Positions 1 to 8,217 of a stretch of 64,000 nt of DNA are shown in pieces. A model generated the notes under the pieces. The model searched no databases. It had not been told where the DNA came from and was given only the letters and a program-made list of their open reading frames with translations. Source of the stretch: Bacillota bacterium (GTDB taxonomy: Bacteria > Bacillota > Clostridia > Lachnospirales > Lachnospiraceae). A program made the position numbers and the translations under genes. The stretch covers positions 248,001 through 312,000 of the forward strand of contig JAEYLX010000049.1 of the NCBI GenBank assembly GCA_023407575.1, given 5' to 3'. Numbering within the stretch: the first letter of the stretch is position 1; each line of letters opens with the position of its first letter.

Positions 1-1222
1 TTTGCGTTCCTGTTGCTGTACAGGTTGGCGAGACCTTTGTTGTTGTTGTCCAGGTATGTGAGCAGGTTGCCAGAGCATATACTGTTCCATCCTCCATCCT
101 ATTCAAATGCTGCAGGCCAACATTCCAATCATTGTTTATTTGTTTCTTTGAAGTAAGTCCTTTATTTAATAATTCATAGGATTTTTCTATATTCAATATT
201 CCATAAAAAGAATTATCATCAGTATCTGTTCTCAAGAGATCACTTCCTTGTAACAAAACTTCTGTAAGTTCGACTATAGACAAATCTTTATTTTTGCTTA
301 ATAATAGAGCTGCCGCTCCCGCTACATGTTGTGCTGCAGCCGAAGTACCACTAATCTTAATTATTGAATTGCTCGTCCCTGTTGTTATAACTAATTCTCC
401 CGGTGCAAAAATATCCACCTGTGTACCTATATTAGAAAAACTCGCAATCTCATTTTGATCATTGATAGCGCCTACGCATATAACTTGTGGATAAGCTGCA
501 GGATATGTATTTTTATTATTAGAATCATTTCCAGCTGCTGCTACAATTAAAATATTATTATCCGCAGCTAATTGAACAGCATCCTCTAATGCCTTAGAAT
601 ATTGTGTCCCTCCTAAACTTAAGCTGATTATATCTATACCATTATCAATAGCCCATTCTATACCTTTAATTATAGTTGAATATTTTCCGTTACCGTCTTT
701 ATCAAGTACCTTAACCGAATATAACTCAATTGAAGGTGCAATACCCACTATCCCCATACCGTTTAGCTGCGCTGCCAAAATCCCTGCCATTGCTGTCCCA
801 TGACCGTTATCATCATCATAACTTTCTATTCCTTCGATAAATGATATTCCACCACTCACCTTAATTTCATTACTATTAAGATCGATTCCAGTATCAAATA
901 TAGCAACCTTAATTTCATTTCCTTTTAAACCAAGATCCTGAAGTCTGTTAGCTTTGGTTCTTAATATGTTCCAAGTTAAGGCATCACCTTCCATATTAAA
1001 AACTGCATTATCAATTCCAATATTATTTAGTGTGACAGCTGATATCTTATTATTTTTCTCATTATTGGTTCCTAATGCACTGAAAGATTTAACAGAAGGA
1101 TCTTCCAACTTCACAATCCTTTCTGATACACCTAATTGCGTTACAGTAATAAACACCCCCCCTGTAACTAACAAAGCAAAACAGATAATTCTACACCATA
1201 CTTTAATTAGTCCTTGTTTCAT
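1..1222 (-). CDS. Secreted subtilisin-like serine protease (S8), 3' end beyond window
   Basis: The gene runs off the left edge, leaving 407 residues. The ATG at 1222 follows an AAGGGGG ribosome site. An N-terminal hydrophobic stretch (about residues 12-30) looks like a signal or anchor. The peptidase S8 triad is visible: Asp110 in FDTGID, His141 in NGHGTAMAG and Ser294 in SGTSAAAQHV, plus the oxyanion Asn in AAAGND. The usual GTSMAxPHV is altered: Met is Ala and Pro is Gln. After the catalytic domain the chain enters a Cys/Thr-rich segment (CSHTW...PTCTATG) resembling Cys-pair repeats of clostridial surface proteins, so a C-terminal surface or binding region probably continues outside the window. 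Substrate unknown. A second, different subtilase lies at 51840-53840. Confidence 0.88.
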   Translation of the reverse strand, partial: MKQGLIKVWCRIICFALLVTGGVFITVTQLGVSERIVKLEDPSVKSFSALGTNNEKNNKISAVTLNNIGIDNAVFNMEGDALTWNILRTKANRLQDLGLKGNEIKVAIFDTGIDLNSNEIKVSGGISFIEGIESYDDDNGHGTAMAGILAAQLNGMGIVGIAPSIELYSVKVLDKDGNGKYSTIIKGIEWAIDNGIDIISLSLGGTQYSKALEDAVQLAADNNILIVAAAGNDSNNKNTYPAAYPQVICVGAINDQNEIASFSNIGTQVDIFAPGELVITTGTSNSIIKISGTSAAAQHVAGAAALLLSKNKDLSIVELTEVLLQGSDLLRTDTDDNSFYGILNIEKSYELLNKGLTSKKQINNDWNVGLQHLNRMEDGTVYALATCSHTWTTTTKVSPTCTATGTQ

Positions 1223-1282
1223 TTTTTCCCCCTTATAGTTAATTAATAGCATTTTATAACTTATTTTGTTGTTAATTGATAT

Positions 1283-1318
1283 ATATTACCATATATTGTA
1301 TTATTATTCAATATATGG
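1283..1318 (-). promoter_or_regulatory. Putative subtilase promoter overlapped by a palindrome
   Basis: On the minus strand TTGAAT (1306-1311) and TAATAT (1283-1288) are 17 bp apart, about 60 bp before the subtilase start. A perfect 10-bp inverted repeat, CCATATATTG / CAATATATGG (1289-1298 and 1309-1318), occupies the spacer and covers most of the -35, as an operator would. The region is very AT-rich, so chance matches are possible. Confidence 0.4.
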
Positions 1319-1431
1319 ATAAATATATATTTGAATTTATAAGCACGCAGTAAAACAGACTAGAATATATATACTTTATAAGTTGAAATGCACCAGTAAA
1401 TACATGGTTATTTTATCTTTTATCCAAGACA

Positions 1432-1468
1432 ACAGGCTGGAAACCACTTAAGTCTGGTTCCAGCCTGC
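1432..1468 (-). terminator. Candidate terminator of the Ig-repeat gene
   Basis: CAGGCTGG..ACCA pairs with TGGTTCCAGCCTG around a short loop, with one bulged base. It lies about 155 bp downstream of the 1623-3650 gene. The T-tract that follows on the minus strand is weak, so function is uncertain. Nothing else was recognised in the 400-bp gap 1223-1622 apart from the promoter listed above. Confidence 0.45.
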
Positions 1469-1622
1469 TATAAATAACAAAAAAATATATTGCATTCCAA
1501 AGCACATGTTGTCTGTATTTTACAGTAATATAAAACCTAATTTAGTTAACATTAATTCAATGATTATTGAGATAATTAATCATCGTCTTGTAACGGTATA
1601 GTCTCTGAGTCAAACATTTCAT

Positions 1623-3650
1623 TTACATCGCTTCTGTATACATTTCCATTGTAGAGTCATTTATATATGGAAAATCAGCTGGCTCACTTAATATGACATC
1701 GACAAACCTTCTCTGCTCGGTCTTATTGCCAGCGGCATCTTGAACTTTATAAATAAGTTCATACTGTCCCTCCTGTGTAGTATCTACACTTCCTTCTACA
1801 ATTACGTTTCCTGTAATATCTCCATCTTTATCATCTATTGCTATATATCCAGGCTCAATATACGCTACTCCAATTTCTATTGTTATCCATGTCTCTCCAA
1901 TAAGTTCAATTGTCGGATTAATATAGTCAATAGGATTATCCAAATTAGTTACAATTACTTTACGTATTTTCTGTTTTGCACTTATACCATCACTGTTTAC
2001 CACATCATAAGTAACGTAGTAAATACCTTCTTTATTCCAATCTACGACATCTCCACCGATAATTACTTTTTCTGATATATCACCTTCAACTATATCATAT
2101 GCAATAGCCCCAAGCTCCTGATAGGTAGTTCCAACATCAACAAAATCCAAAGAATAACCATTTAATGCTATAACAGGTTCTGGAGTTGAATATTCATCTA
2201 TAACTACTACAACTCTATCTATGCTGGTAGTATTTCCCGATGAATCAGTTATTGTATAAGTTACACCATAGGTACCTGATACTGTTGTGTCAACTTCATT
2301 CGTAATATCAATTAAGTCCGAAATATCACCGTCTGAGTTATCTATTGCTGTTGCTCCTAACTCCACATAGTTTTCATCTTGATTTACAAAAATAACAGGA
2401 TCACCATTTAAAGTTAAAACAGGTGCAACCCAATCACTTACTATTACAGTCCTAATAATCTGTTCAGCTACATTTCCAGCTGCATCAGTAGCATCATATG
2501 TTATCTGATAGGTTCCAGCTTTATTTGAATTTAAGTTACTATTGATTACAACTTTATTATATATATCAGTGTCGTAGTTATCTCGCGCATAATACCCCGG
2601 TTCTTCATATATTTCACCAACATTCATATAATAAGGGTTCGGACCCTCAATATCTAATACTGGTGCAAAATAATCCTTTGGATTTTCTGGGTCTTGAACT
2701 ACAACTATAACTGTCTTTTCTGTAGTATTACCATCGCTATCTGTAGCTCTTAAGATAACATTATATTTGCCAGCTTTATTAAAATCAATGTTATCTCCAG
2801 CAATAACCATACTACTTGTAATATTGCCATCCTCATAATCCCAAGCTGTACCATACTCTAAATCAAATGAAATACCTATTATTGTCTCAATATTCGAATA
2901 ATTCACTTTAATAACTGGAGGATTTGAACCTGTAAGATCTTTTACAACGACTAATCTAAGCGCTGTTTCCGAATAACCTGCTTCATTCTGTACAAAGTAA
3001 TATAAATAAAATTCGCCTGGATTACCAGTAAAAATTTCACCACCATATAAGACAATCTTATTACTAATATCCCCATCTATTTTATCATAGGCCGTTGCTC
3101 CTGGATCTACAAAAGGTTCCCCCACCTGAACAAACATTATATCATTGCCCTTTAATGTTAAAGTAGGACTAGTATACTCTGCTTCTTCCTCTCTGACCTT
3201 TATTTTCTCCCATTCACTTGCTGCTACAATTAAGTTATTATTTTGCTTTTTGATCCAATTTTTATATGTTTTCTCTGACTCAAAATATAAAGCTCGTACC
3301 TTAAAGGTACCTTCTTTTGTTGGTAATACAACACCATCGATACTAATGGAATTTACACCTGCCTTATCCTTTGACAACTCCCAGCGTACAATTCCATCTT
3401 TGTCCTTTTCTTTCACATTCTTTGAAAATTTAACTTTAGCTTCAAACTGGAATGTTTCATTCACAGTGAGTTCTGTGTCCTTTGATACATTTTTAATGAA
3501 TATTTCAATTGTTTTCTTATCATTTCCCTTGCCATTATCATTGCATTTCTCTTTTTCATTGCTTTCCTTGGCATATACGCTCGAACTACCTAGTAAAATC
3601 ATAAGCATAACTAATAATACTGTGATAAACCCTTTACCCAGTCTTTTCAT
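1623..3650 (-). CDS. Secreted protein with six DUF5011-type Ig-like repeats
   Basis: This 675-residue protein starts at the ATG at 3650, chosen because GGAGG sits just upstream and a signal peptide (MKRLGKGFITVLLVMLMI then a small-residue cleavage region) begins there. An upstream in-frame start at 3692 lacks these. After a charged region with a possible Ig-like fold (about 45-155) come six tandem repeats of about 80 residues. Each has a PVLxLxG opening, a GxxYxEPGAxAxDxxDGDI core and a YxVTYxVxDxxGNxxxxxRxVxV end, the pattern of the bacterial surface Ig-like DUF5011 family. No LPXTG or membrane anchor is seen at the C terminus. Probably an extracellular adhesion or structural protein; its partner is unknown. 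Confidence 0.85.
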   Translation of the reverse strand: MKRLGKGFITVLLVMLMILLGSSSVYAKESNEKEKCNDNGKGNDKKTIEIFIKNVSKDTELTVNETFQFEAKVKFSKNVKEKDKDGIVRWELSKDKAGVNSISIDGVVLPTKEGTFKVRALYFESEKTYKNWIKKQNNNLIVAASEWEKIKVREEEAEYTSPTLTLKGNDIMFVQVGEPFVDPGATAYDKIDGDISNKIVLYGGEIFTGNPGEFYLYYFVQNEAGYSETALRLVVVKDLTGSNPPVIKVNYSNIETIIGISFDLEYGTAWDYEDGNITSSMVIAGDNIDFNKAGKYNVILRATDSDGNTTEKTVIVVVQDPENPKDYFAPVLDIEGPNPYYMNVGEIYEEPGYYARDNYDTDIYNKVVINSNLNSNKAGTYQITYDATDAAGNVAEQIIRTVIVSDWVAPVLTLNGDPVIFVNQDENYVELGATAIDNSDGDISDLIDITNEVDTTVSGTYGVTYTITDSSGNTTSIDRVVVVIDEYSTPEPVIALNGYSLDFVDVGTTYQELGAIAYDIVEGDISEKVIIGGDVVDWNKEGIYYVTYDVVNSDGISAKQKIRKVIVTNLDNPIDYINPTIELIGETWITIEIGVAYIEPGYIAIDDKDGDITGNVIVEGSVDTTQEGQYELIYKVQDAAGNKTEQRRFVDVILSEPADFPYINDSTMEMYTEAM

Positions 3651-3870
3651 AAATTTCCTCCCAGAATTTTGTCCATCCCCTAAATGGTGCATACGCTATA
3701 TCACCATTTTTTTACATGGCATATATATATTATTATGAAAGATTTAACAATGCAACAATTATTTTTCCTATTTATTGCCTTATTATGTTATATATTGTTA
3801 TTTTTTTTGCAATTTTTTTCTGGAATTTCGTAGTTAAAGTAACATCCTCATCAATTCTGTTTGTTTACAT

Positions 3871-3898
3871 AAAAAAAGCGCTACCAGTAGGTAGCGCT
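3871..3898 (-). terminator. Terminator of the ribosomal cluster, after rplQ
   Basis: A perfect 9-bp stem AGCGCTACC / GGTAGCGCT (3877-3885 and 3890-3898) with a 4-nt loop is followed on the minus strand by seven T residues. It lies 29 bp after rplQ and closes the alpha operon. Confidence 0.93.
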
Positions 3899-3926
3899 TA
3901 AGCTTAAGCATATTTGATATTAATGA

Positions 3927-4463
3927 TTATACTAACTCGATTAATACTTCCATCGCTGCATCGCCCTTACGAGGACCAATCTTAACGATTCTTGTATAAC
4001 CACCGTTACGATTAGAATACTTAGGTGCGATCTCATCGAATAACTTATCAGATAAGTTGATTTCCTTGGTATTTCTCTTCTTACCAGCGTTCTCCTTTGG
4101 AACTTCGGTAACAGGATAAAGGAATTTCATCATCTGTCTTCTTGCATGAACTCTAGAAGCCTTGTCTTTCTTAACAGTCTTCTTTACTTCATCGAAAACA
4201 GTAACCTTTTTACCATTTACAACTTCTTTCACTCTCTTACCATCTTTATCTTTACGAGCAACTTTAGCTGTTACTTCAACAGTTTCATAGTTGTCTCTTT
4301 CCTTAACAGCAAGTGCGATCATGCCTTCAGCAATGCCACGGATTTCTTTCGCCTTAGCTTCTGTTGTAACAATTTTACCATTGTATAATAAGTTTGTTAC
4401 TTGGTTTCTAAGAAGCGCTTTTCTTTGGCTTGAGGTTCTTCCAAGTTTTCTATAACCTGCCAT
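3927..4463 (-). CDS. rplQ: 50S ribosomal protein L17
   Basis: Large-subunit protein and last gene of the alpha operon, 32 bp after rpoA. The N terminus (YRKLGRTSSQRKALLRN) and the C-terminal GGYTRIVKIGPRKGDAAMEVLIELV are diagnostic of L17. At 178 residues it is about 50 longer than E. coli L17. The extra length is a Lys-rich, charged insertion at roughly residues 52-98, between the first helices and the VHARRQMMKFL segment. Longer L17 forms occur in clostridia, so this is probably lineage-specific rather than an error. Start ATG after a GGAGGGAAACAA ribosome site. Confidence 0.97.
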   Translation of the reverse strand: MAGYRKLGRTSSQRKALLRNQVTNLLYNGKIVTTEAKAKEIRGIAEGMIALAVKERDNYETVEVTAKVARKDKDGKRVKEVVNGKKVTVFDEVKKTVKKDKASRVHARRQMMKFLYPVTEVPKENAGKKRNTKEINLSDKLFDEIAPKYSNRNGGYTRIVKIGPRKGDAAMEVLIELV

Positions 4464-4495
4464 TTGTTTCCCTCCTTTGAATCATTCTATATATC

Positions 4496-5455
4496 TTAAT
4501 CATCGCTTGCGTTTAAAGATAAACCAAGCTCTTTTAGTTTTGCAAGTACTTCCTCTAAAGATTTACGGCCAAGATTTCTAACTTTCATCATGTCTTCTGC
4601 TGTCTTGTTCGTCAGCTCTTCTACCGTATTAATTCCTGCTCTCTTGAGGCAGTTATAGCTACGAACGGATAACTCCAGTTCGTCAATGTTCATCTCAAGA
4701 ACCTTTTCTTTCTCATTGTCTTCCTTCTCAACCATAATTTCAGCGGTCTTTGCATGTTCAGACAAATCAATAAAGGAGTTAAGATGCTCACTTAAAACCT
4801 TTGCTGCCAAGCTTACTGCTTCATCTGGGATGAGAGTTCCGTTGGTATACACATCCAGGGTCAGCTTATCAAAGTCAGTAATCTGACCTACACGGGTGTT
4901 CTCAACCATAAGATTAACACGCTCAACAGGAGTATAGATGGAGTCAATTGGAATAACACCAATTGGCAAATCATCATTCTTGTTTTTATCAGCGCTCACA
5001 TAACCTCTTCCGTTGGTGATAGTTAACTCCATATAAAGTCTGCTATCTGGGCCACCACATAAGGTTGCAATTACTTGATCAGGATTTAGTATCTCAATAT
5101 CCGGGTCAGCTTGTATATCCCCTGCTGTCACTACAACTTCGCCTTCAGCCTCAATATATGCAGTTTTAGGCTCACTCGTATCGCTTGTGTTCTTGATTGC
5201 TAAGCTTTTTATGTTCATGATAATTTCGGTAACGTCTTCCTTAACGCCTGGAACCACGCTGAATTCGTGAACAACACCGTCAATCTTAATTTGACTTACG
5301 GCAGAACCCGGTAATGATGAAAGCATAATTCTTCTAAGAGAATTACCTAAGGTTGTACCATATCCTCTTTCAAGAGGTTCTACCACAAAACGTCCAAACT
5401 TTTTATCTTCGGAAATTTCTGCAATCTCTATTTTGGGTTTTTCAAAATCAAACAC
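4496..5455 (-). CDS. rpoA: RNA polymerase alpha subunit
   Basis: The 319-residue alpha subunit nucleates core RNA polymerase assembly. The N-terminal dimerisation domain (about 1-230, with RRIMLSSLPGSAV and EFSVVPGVKEDV) is followed by an acidic linker. The C-terminal domain (about 245-315) has the helix-hairpin-helix motif SVRSYNCLKRAGINTVEEL that contacts UP elements and activators. The start codon is GTG at 5455, supported by GGAGGG seven bases upstream. It is co-transcribed between rpsD and rplQ. Confidence 0.98.
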   Translation of the reverse strand: MFDFEKPKIEIAEISEDKKFGRFVVEPLERGYGTTLGNSLRRIMLSSLPGSAVSQIKIDGVVHEFSVVPGVKEDVTEIIMNIKSLAIKNTSDTSEPKTAYIEAEGEVVVTAGDIQADPDIEILNPDQVIATLCGGPDSRLYMELTITNGRGYVSADKNKNDDLPIGVIPIDSIYTPVERVNLMVENTRVGQITDFDKLTLDVYTNGTLIPDEAVSLAAKVLSEHLNSFIDLSEHAKTAEIMVEKEDNEKEKVLEMNIDELELSVRSYNCLKRAGINTVEELTNKTAEDMMKVRNLGRKSLEEVLAKLKELGLSLNASDD

Positions 5456-5497
5456 AACAGGACCCTCCTTCTGGGTATTTTGAGTTGCTTTACGTTA

Positions 5498-6094
5498 TTA
5501 TTTGGAGTACAACTCGACAATTAACACTTCATTTACCGGAACATCAATCTGGTCTCTTGTAGGAAGTTCCTTTACAGCGCCTGTAAATGCTTCATGGCTA
5601 GCTTCAAGCCAAGCAGGTACGGTTCTACCGTCAGTAACCTCAAAGACATCCTTATATCTCTGTGTATTTTTAAATTTCTCTTTGATTTCGATCTTATCTC
5701 CAGCCTTTAATGTATAGGATGGAATGTTAACACATTTGCCGTTAACTAAAACGTGCTTGTGATCAACGATCTGTCTAGCTTCTTTTCTTGTTCTGCCATA
5801 TCCCATACGGAACATAACGTTATCAAGTCTTAACTCTAAAAGTGTCATCAGGTTCTCACCTGTTGTAGCACCCTTCATCTTCTTCGCACGTGCAAATAAG
5901 TTTCTGAAAGGCTGTTCTAACATACCGTAAATGAACTTAGCCTTTTGCTTTTCTCTTAATTGTGCACCATATTCACTTACTTTCTTGCCTGCTCTTGAAA
6001 ATGATCTGTTAGATTTCTTATCGATTCCTAAGTAAGCAGGTTCCAGACCAAGTGATCTACATCTTTTTAAAACTGGACTCATATCTCTTGCCAT
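5498..6094 (-). CDS. rpsD: 30S ribosomal protein S4
   Basis: This 198-residue primary 16S rRNA-binding protein of the small-subunit body is, in other Firmicutes, often a translational autoregulator. The S4 RNA-binding domain is clear (RLDNVMFRMGYGRTRKEAR, about 90-108), and the C-terminal VNEVLIVELYSK is conserved. The N terminus has only one Cys (RCRSLGLEP), so this is the zinc-free form. Here rpsD sits inside the alpha operon, 18 bp after rpsK. Confidence 0.97.
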   Translation of the reverse strand: MARDMSPVLKRCRSLGLEPAYLGIDKKSNRSFSRAGKKVSEYGAQLREKQKAKFIYGMLEQPFRNLFARAKKMKGATTGENLMTLLELRLDNVMFRMGYGRTRKEARQIVDHKHVLVNGKCVNIPSYTLKAGDKIEIKEKFKNTQRYKDVFEVTDGRTVPAWLEASHEAFTGAVKELPTRDQIDVPVNEVLIVELYSK

Positions 6095-6112
6095 CGTAAT
6101 ATACCTCCTTAA

Positions 6113-6517
6113 TTAGACTCTTCTGCGTTTTGGAGGACGACATCCGTTATGTGGAACCGGAGTTACATCCTTGATACTTGTTACTTCAATACCGCAAGCC
6201 TGAAGTGCACGAATTGCTGCTTCACGACCCTGGCCAGGTCCTTTAACCATAACCTCAACGGTCTTTAAACCATGTACTAATGCTGCCTTTGCTGCTGTTT
6301 CAGCTGCCATCTGTGCTGCATATGCAGTTGACTTTCTGGAACCTCTGAAACCTAATCCGCCGGCACTTGCCCAAGAAAGTGCGTTGCCTTCGGAATCTGT
6401 CAGCGTAACAATTGTATTGTTAAAAGATGACTGAATGTGTGCCTGTCCACGATCGACATTCTTTTTCACACGTTTCTTAGTCACTTTTTTAGCTGATGTT
6501 GCTATCTTCTTAGCCAT
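6113..6517 (-). CDS. rpsK: 30S ribosomal protein S11
   Basis: A 134-residue protein of the small-subunit platform near the mRNA exit. Diagnostic segments are GQAHIQSSFNNTIVTLTD, KGPGQGREAAIRAL and the C-terminal basic tail NGCRPPKRRRV. The N terminus is Lys-rich. Start ATG follows a GGAGGG site. The gap to rpsM upstream (6518-6665) carries a dispersed repeat, listed separately. Confidence 0.97.
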   Translation of the reverse strand: MAKKIATSAKKVTKKRVKKNVDRGQAHIQSSFNNTIVTLTDSEGNALSWASAGGLGFRGSRKSTAYAAQMAAETAAKAALVHGLKTVEVMVKGPGQGREAAIRALQACGIEVTSIKDVTPVPHNGCRPPKRRRV

Positions 6518-6584
6518 CGAACAAACCCTCCTATTGGATTATTATCAATTGAATTAATCTCCAATTGACTTTCTACTTTTTCAA

Positions 6585-6615
6585 TTCATGACAAGTGAAA
6601 CGATTTGTCGTTTCA
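6585..6615. repeat. Dispersed repeat family B, copy 1
   Basis: The 15-bp core TTCATGACAAGTGAA (6585-6599) leads into a perfect 8-bp hairpin TGAAACGA / TCGTTTCA (6596-6603 and 6608-6615). Identical cores occur at 17777 and 29740, and an 11-bp version at 50596. This copy lies between rpsK and rpsM. Confidence 0.6.
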
Positions 6616-6665
6616 TCTCGTTTGTGATCAATTTAATTATCAAATACTAACTCTTTCGACTAGAA

Positions 6666-7034
6666 TTACTTCTTCTTGTTAGCAACAGTTCTTCTAGGTC
6701 CTTTTCTTGTTCTAGCGTTAGTCTTTGTCTTCTGACCACGAACCGGAAGTCCCTTTCTATGACGGATTCCTCTGTAGCATCCAATTTCCTGTAGTCTCTT
6801 AATGTTAAGAGCGATTTCTCTTCTTAAATCACCTTCAACTTGATGGTTTGCATCAATTTCATCACGAATTCTGCTTACTTCTTCATCTGTTAAATCTCTA
6901 ACACGAGTGTCAGGATTAACATTAGCTGCAGCAAGAATGCGATTCGAACTTACTCTACCGATACCATAAATATAGGTAAGACCGATTTCTACACGTTTCT
7001 CTCTTGGTAAATCTACACCACTGATACGAGCCAT
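6666..7034 (-). CDS. rpsM: 30S ribosomal protein S13
   Basis: A 122-residue protein of the small-subunit head that bridges to the large subunit. It shows the S13 start (ARISGVDLPREKRVEIGLTY), the GIRHRKGLPVRGQ motif and the basic tail TNARTRKGPRRTVANKKK. The ATG lies after GGAGGTGT. It is preceded by an unusually long 340-nt gap to rpmJ containing a strong hairpin. Confidence 0.97.
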   Translation of the reverse strand: MARISGVDLPREKRVEIGLTYIYGIGRVSSNRILAAANVNPDTRVRDLTDEEVSRIRDEIDANHQVEGDLRREIALNIKRLQEIGCYRGIRHRKGLPVRGQKTKTNARTRKGPRRTVANKKK

Positions 7035-7071
7035 GTGTTTTTTACACCTCCAAAAAAATTTGTTTTAATCT

Positions 7072-7098
7072 GTAATGTGGACTCAAGTCACACATTAC
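7072..7098 (-). promoter_or_regulatory. Strong hairpin in the rpsM leader
   Basis: GTAATGTG pairs with CACATTAC (7072-7079 and 7091-7098), and the stem extends inward by GACT / AGTC past one bulged base, giving about 12 pairs with a tiny loop. It sits about 35 nt before the rpsM ribosome site and has no immediate T-tract. It is more likely a regulatory or processing element than a terminator. The rest of the 7099-7374 gap holds nothing I recognise. Confidence 0.45.
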
Positions 7099-7374
7099 CT
7101 CAGCCGCTTTAAATTGTGACCACAAGACAATCTGCTTGTAGCAAAGACTCCATGATGACGGCACGGTTCTTAAGACAGACTCATCACGGTCTAGATAAAC
7201 CGGGTGACTGCCCACAATATCACAATGTTCTGCCTATTTGGCAGAAAGATTGTAACACAAAAAGCAAGAACTATAAGTATTCTGAAAAACCGGATACATT
7301 AGTATGTAGTACGGGATACAGAATAATCATATATAAAACAATAACGAGTCTTTGAGGTACTCGAACTATTGTAA

Positions 7375-7488
7375 TTAGCCTTGTCTTTGTTTGTGTTTAG
7401 GGTTCTCACAGATAACTCTGATAGCGCCCTTTCTTCTAATGATTTTGCATTTTTCGCAAATCGGTTTTACTGATGACCTTACTTTCAC
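7375..7488 (-). CDS. rpmJ: 50S ribosomal protein L36
   Basis: A 37-residue zinc-ribbon protein. It starts with GTG at 7488, seven bases after AAAGGGGTG, and stops with TAA at 7375-7377. The sequence is typical of L36: MKVRSSVKPICEKC at the start and CENPKHKQRQG at the end. The zinc ligands Cys11, Cys14, Cys27 and His32 are all present, so this is the zinc-containing form. It is the first gene after the internal promoter at 7523-7551. Confidence 0.97.
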   Translation of the reverse strand: MKVRSSVKPICEKCKIIRRKGAIRVICENPKHKQRQG

Positions 7489-7522
7489 AGTAATTCACCC
7501 CTTTCAAAAAAGTCCGTTTACT

Positions 7523-7551
7523 ATTATATCACCGCAAAAGTATAATAGCAA
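7523..7551 (-). promoter_or_regulatory. Internal promoter for rpmJ-rpsM-rpsK-rpsD-rpoA-rplQ
   Basis: TTGCTA (7546-7551) and TATAAT (7523-7528) on the minus strand are 17 bp apart, just downstream of the infA terminator and about 35 bp before rpmJ. Together they make the alpha-operon genes a separate transcription unit. Confidence 0.7.
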
Positions 7552-7643
7552 GCAATATTTTAAAGTATTTCCAACAAGATACAAGTTAAACAATATCTTG
7601 TCCATTTTTTGTAAGGATTAGTATATAATCCCACAAAATTTTA

Positions 7644-7666
7644 TAAAAAATGAACTGTTTGTTCAT
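7644..7666 (-). terminator. Terminator after infA
   Basis: A 6-bp stem ATGAAC / GTTCAT (7650-7655 and 7661-7666) with a 5-nt loop is followed on the minus strand by six T residues. The stem is short, so partial readthrough into rpmJ is likely. Confidence 0.65.
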
Positions 7667-7690
7667 TATTTATAGCTCTAATAGAATAAA

Positions 7691-7909
7691 TTACTTATCT
7701 CTCCAAATGATTCTACCCTTTGATAAATCATAAGGTGAGAGTTCAAGAGTAACCTTATCTCCTGGTACAATTTTAATGAAATTCATACGAAGCTTTCCAC
7801 TGATGTGCGCTAATACCTTATGTCCATTCTCAAGTTCAACCTGAAACATTGCATTTGGTAATTTCTCAATTACAGTACCTTCAATTTCAACTACATCGGT
7901 CTTTGACAT
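7691..7909 (-). CDS. infA: Translation initiation factor IF-1
   Basis: A 72-residue OB-fold protein that occupies the ribosomal A site during initiation with IF-2 and IF-3. The full family signature is present: EIEGTVIEKLPNAMFQVEL, GHKVLAHISGKLRMNFI and GDKVTLELSPYDLSKGRI. Usual length is 72. It follows the KOW gene by 21 bp and ends the upstream ribosomal transcription unit. Confidence 0.98.
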   Translation of the reverse strand: MSKTDVVEIEGTVIEKLPNAMFQVELENGHKVLAHISGKLRMNFIKIVPGDKVTLELSPYDLSKGRIIWRDK

Positions 7910-7930
7910 TTACAGCCTCCTAACATATTC

Positions 7931-8194
7931 TTAACTTTTCAACAACTTTATTGCTCTTTTAATCTCTTCATTTTTAATGGAAGAGTTTTTCACTTTATCT
8001 AAAATACTTTGATCATATTTCGGAAGTATACTAACATGTTTCTTTTTTTTCTTTTTTGGACGTTCGAGAGTTCTAATTCTACCGTCCACTAAATATACAT
8101 ATTCGTTATCTTCCTGAATTATTACATAATAGTTATCTGTATCATGACCTTTATTTGCCTTAGCAAAATAGCCAATGATAATCTCATTCATCAT
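7931..8194 (-). CDS. KOW-domain RNA-binding protein (L14e-like)
   Basis: A small basic protein of about 87 residues between map and infA, a place where clostridia commonly carry a KOW/L14e-like gene. The N-terminal half (GYFAKANKGHDTDNYYVI...YVYLVDGRIRTLERPKKKKKKH) matches the KOW beta-barrel pattern followed by a Lys run. I place the start at the ATG at 8194, nine bases after GAAAGG; a TTG at 8215 and an ATG at 8191 are alternatives. Its location suggests a role in ribosome function or assembly. That role is not demonstrated. Confidence 0.8.
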   Translation of the reverse strand: MMNEIIIGYFAKANKGHDTDNYYVIIQEDNEYVYLVDGRIRTLERPKKKKKKHVSILPKYDQSILDKVKNSSIKNEEIKRAIKLLKS

Positions 8195-8217
8195 ATAAGG
8201 TAACCTTTCAAACAAGC

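Noticed and set aside
3145..3738. A long open frame on the plus strand opposite the Ig-repeat gene
   Set aside because: It lies antisense to a protein with clear repeats and signal peptide, has no ribosome site and no recognisable product.
3651..3870. A riboswitch (for example c-di-GMP type) before the Ig-repeat gene
   Set aside because: The region lacks the conserved aptamer cores I know; it is AT-rich with no stable paired core.
7116..7355. Plus-strand open frame in the rpmJ-rpsM gap
   Set aside because: It opposes operon transcription, has no ribosome site and its product matches nothing; the gap looks like untranslated leader.
8040..8070. Frameshift-prone homopolymer in the KOW gene
   Set aside because: The A/T run encodes a Lys stretch that fits the family, and the frame stays open on both sides.
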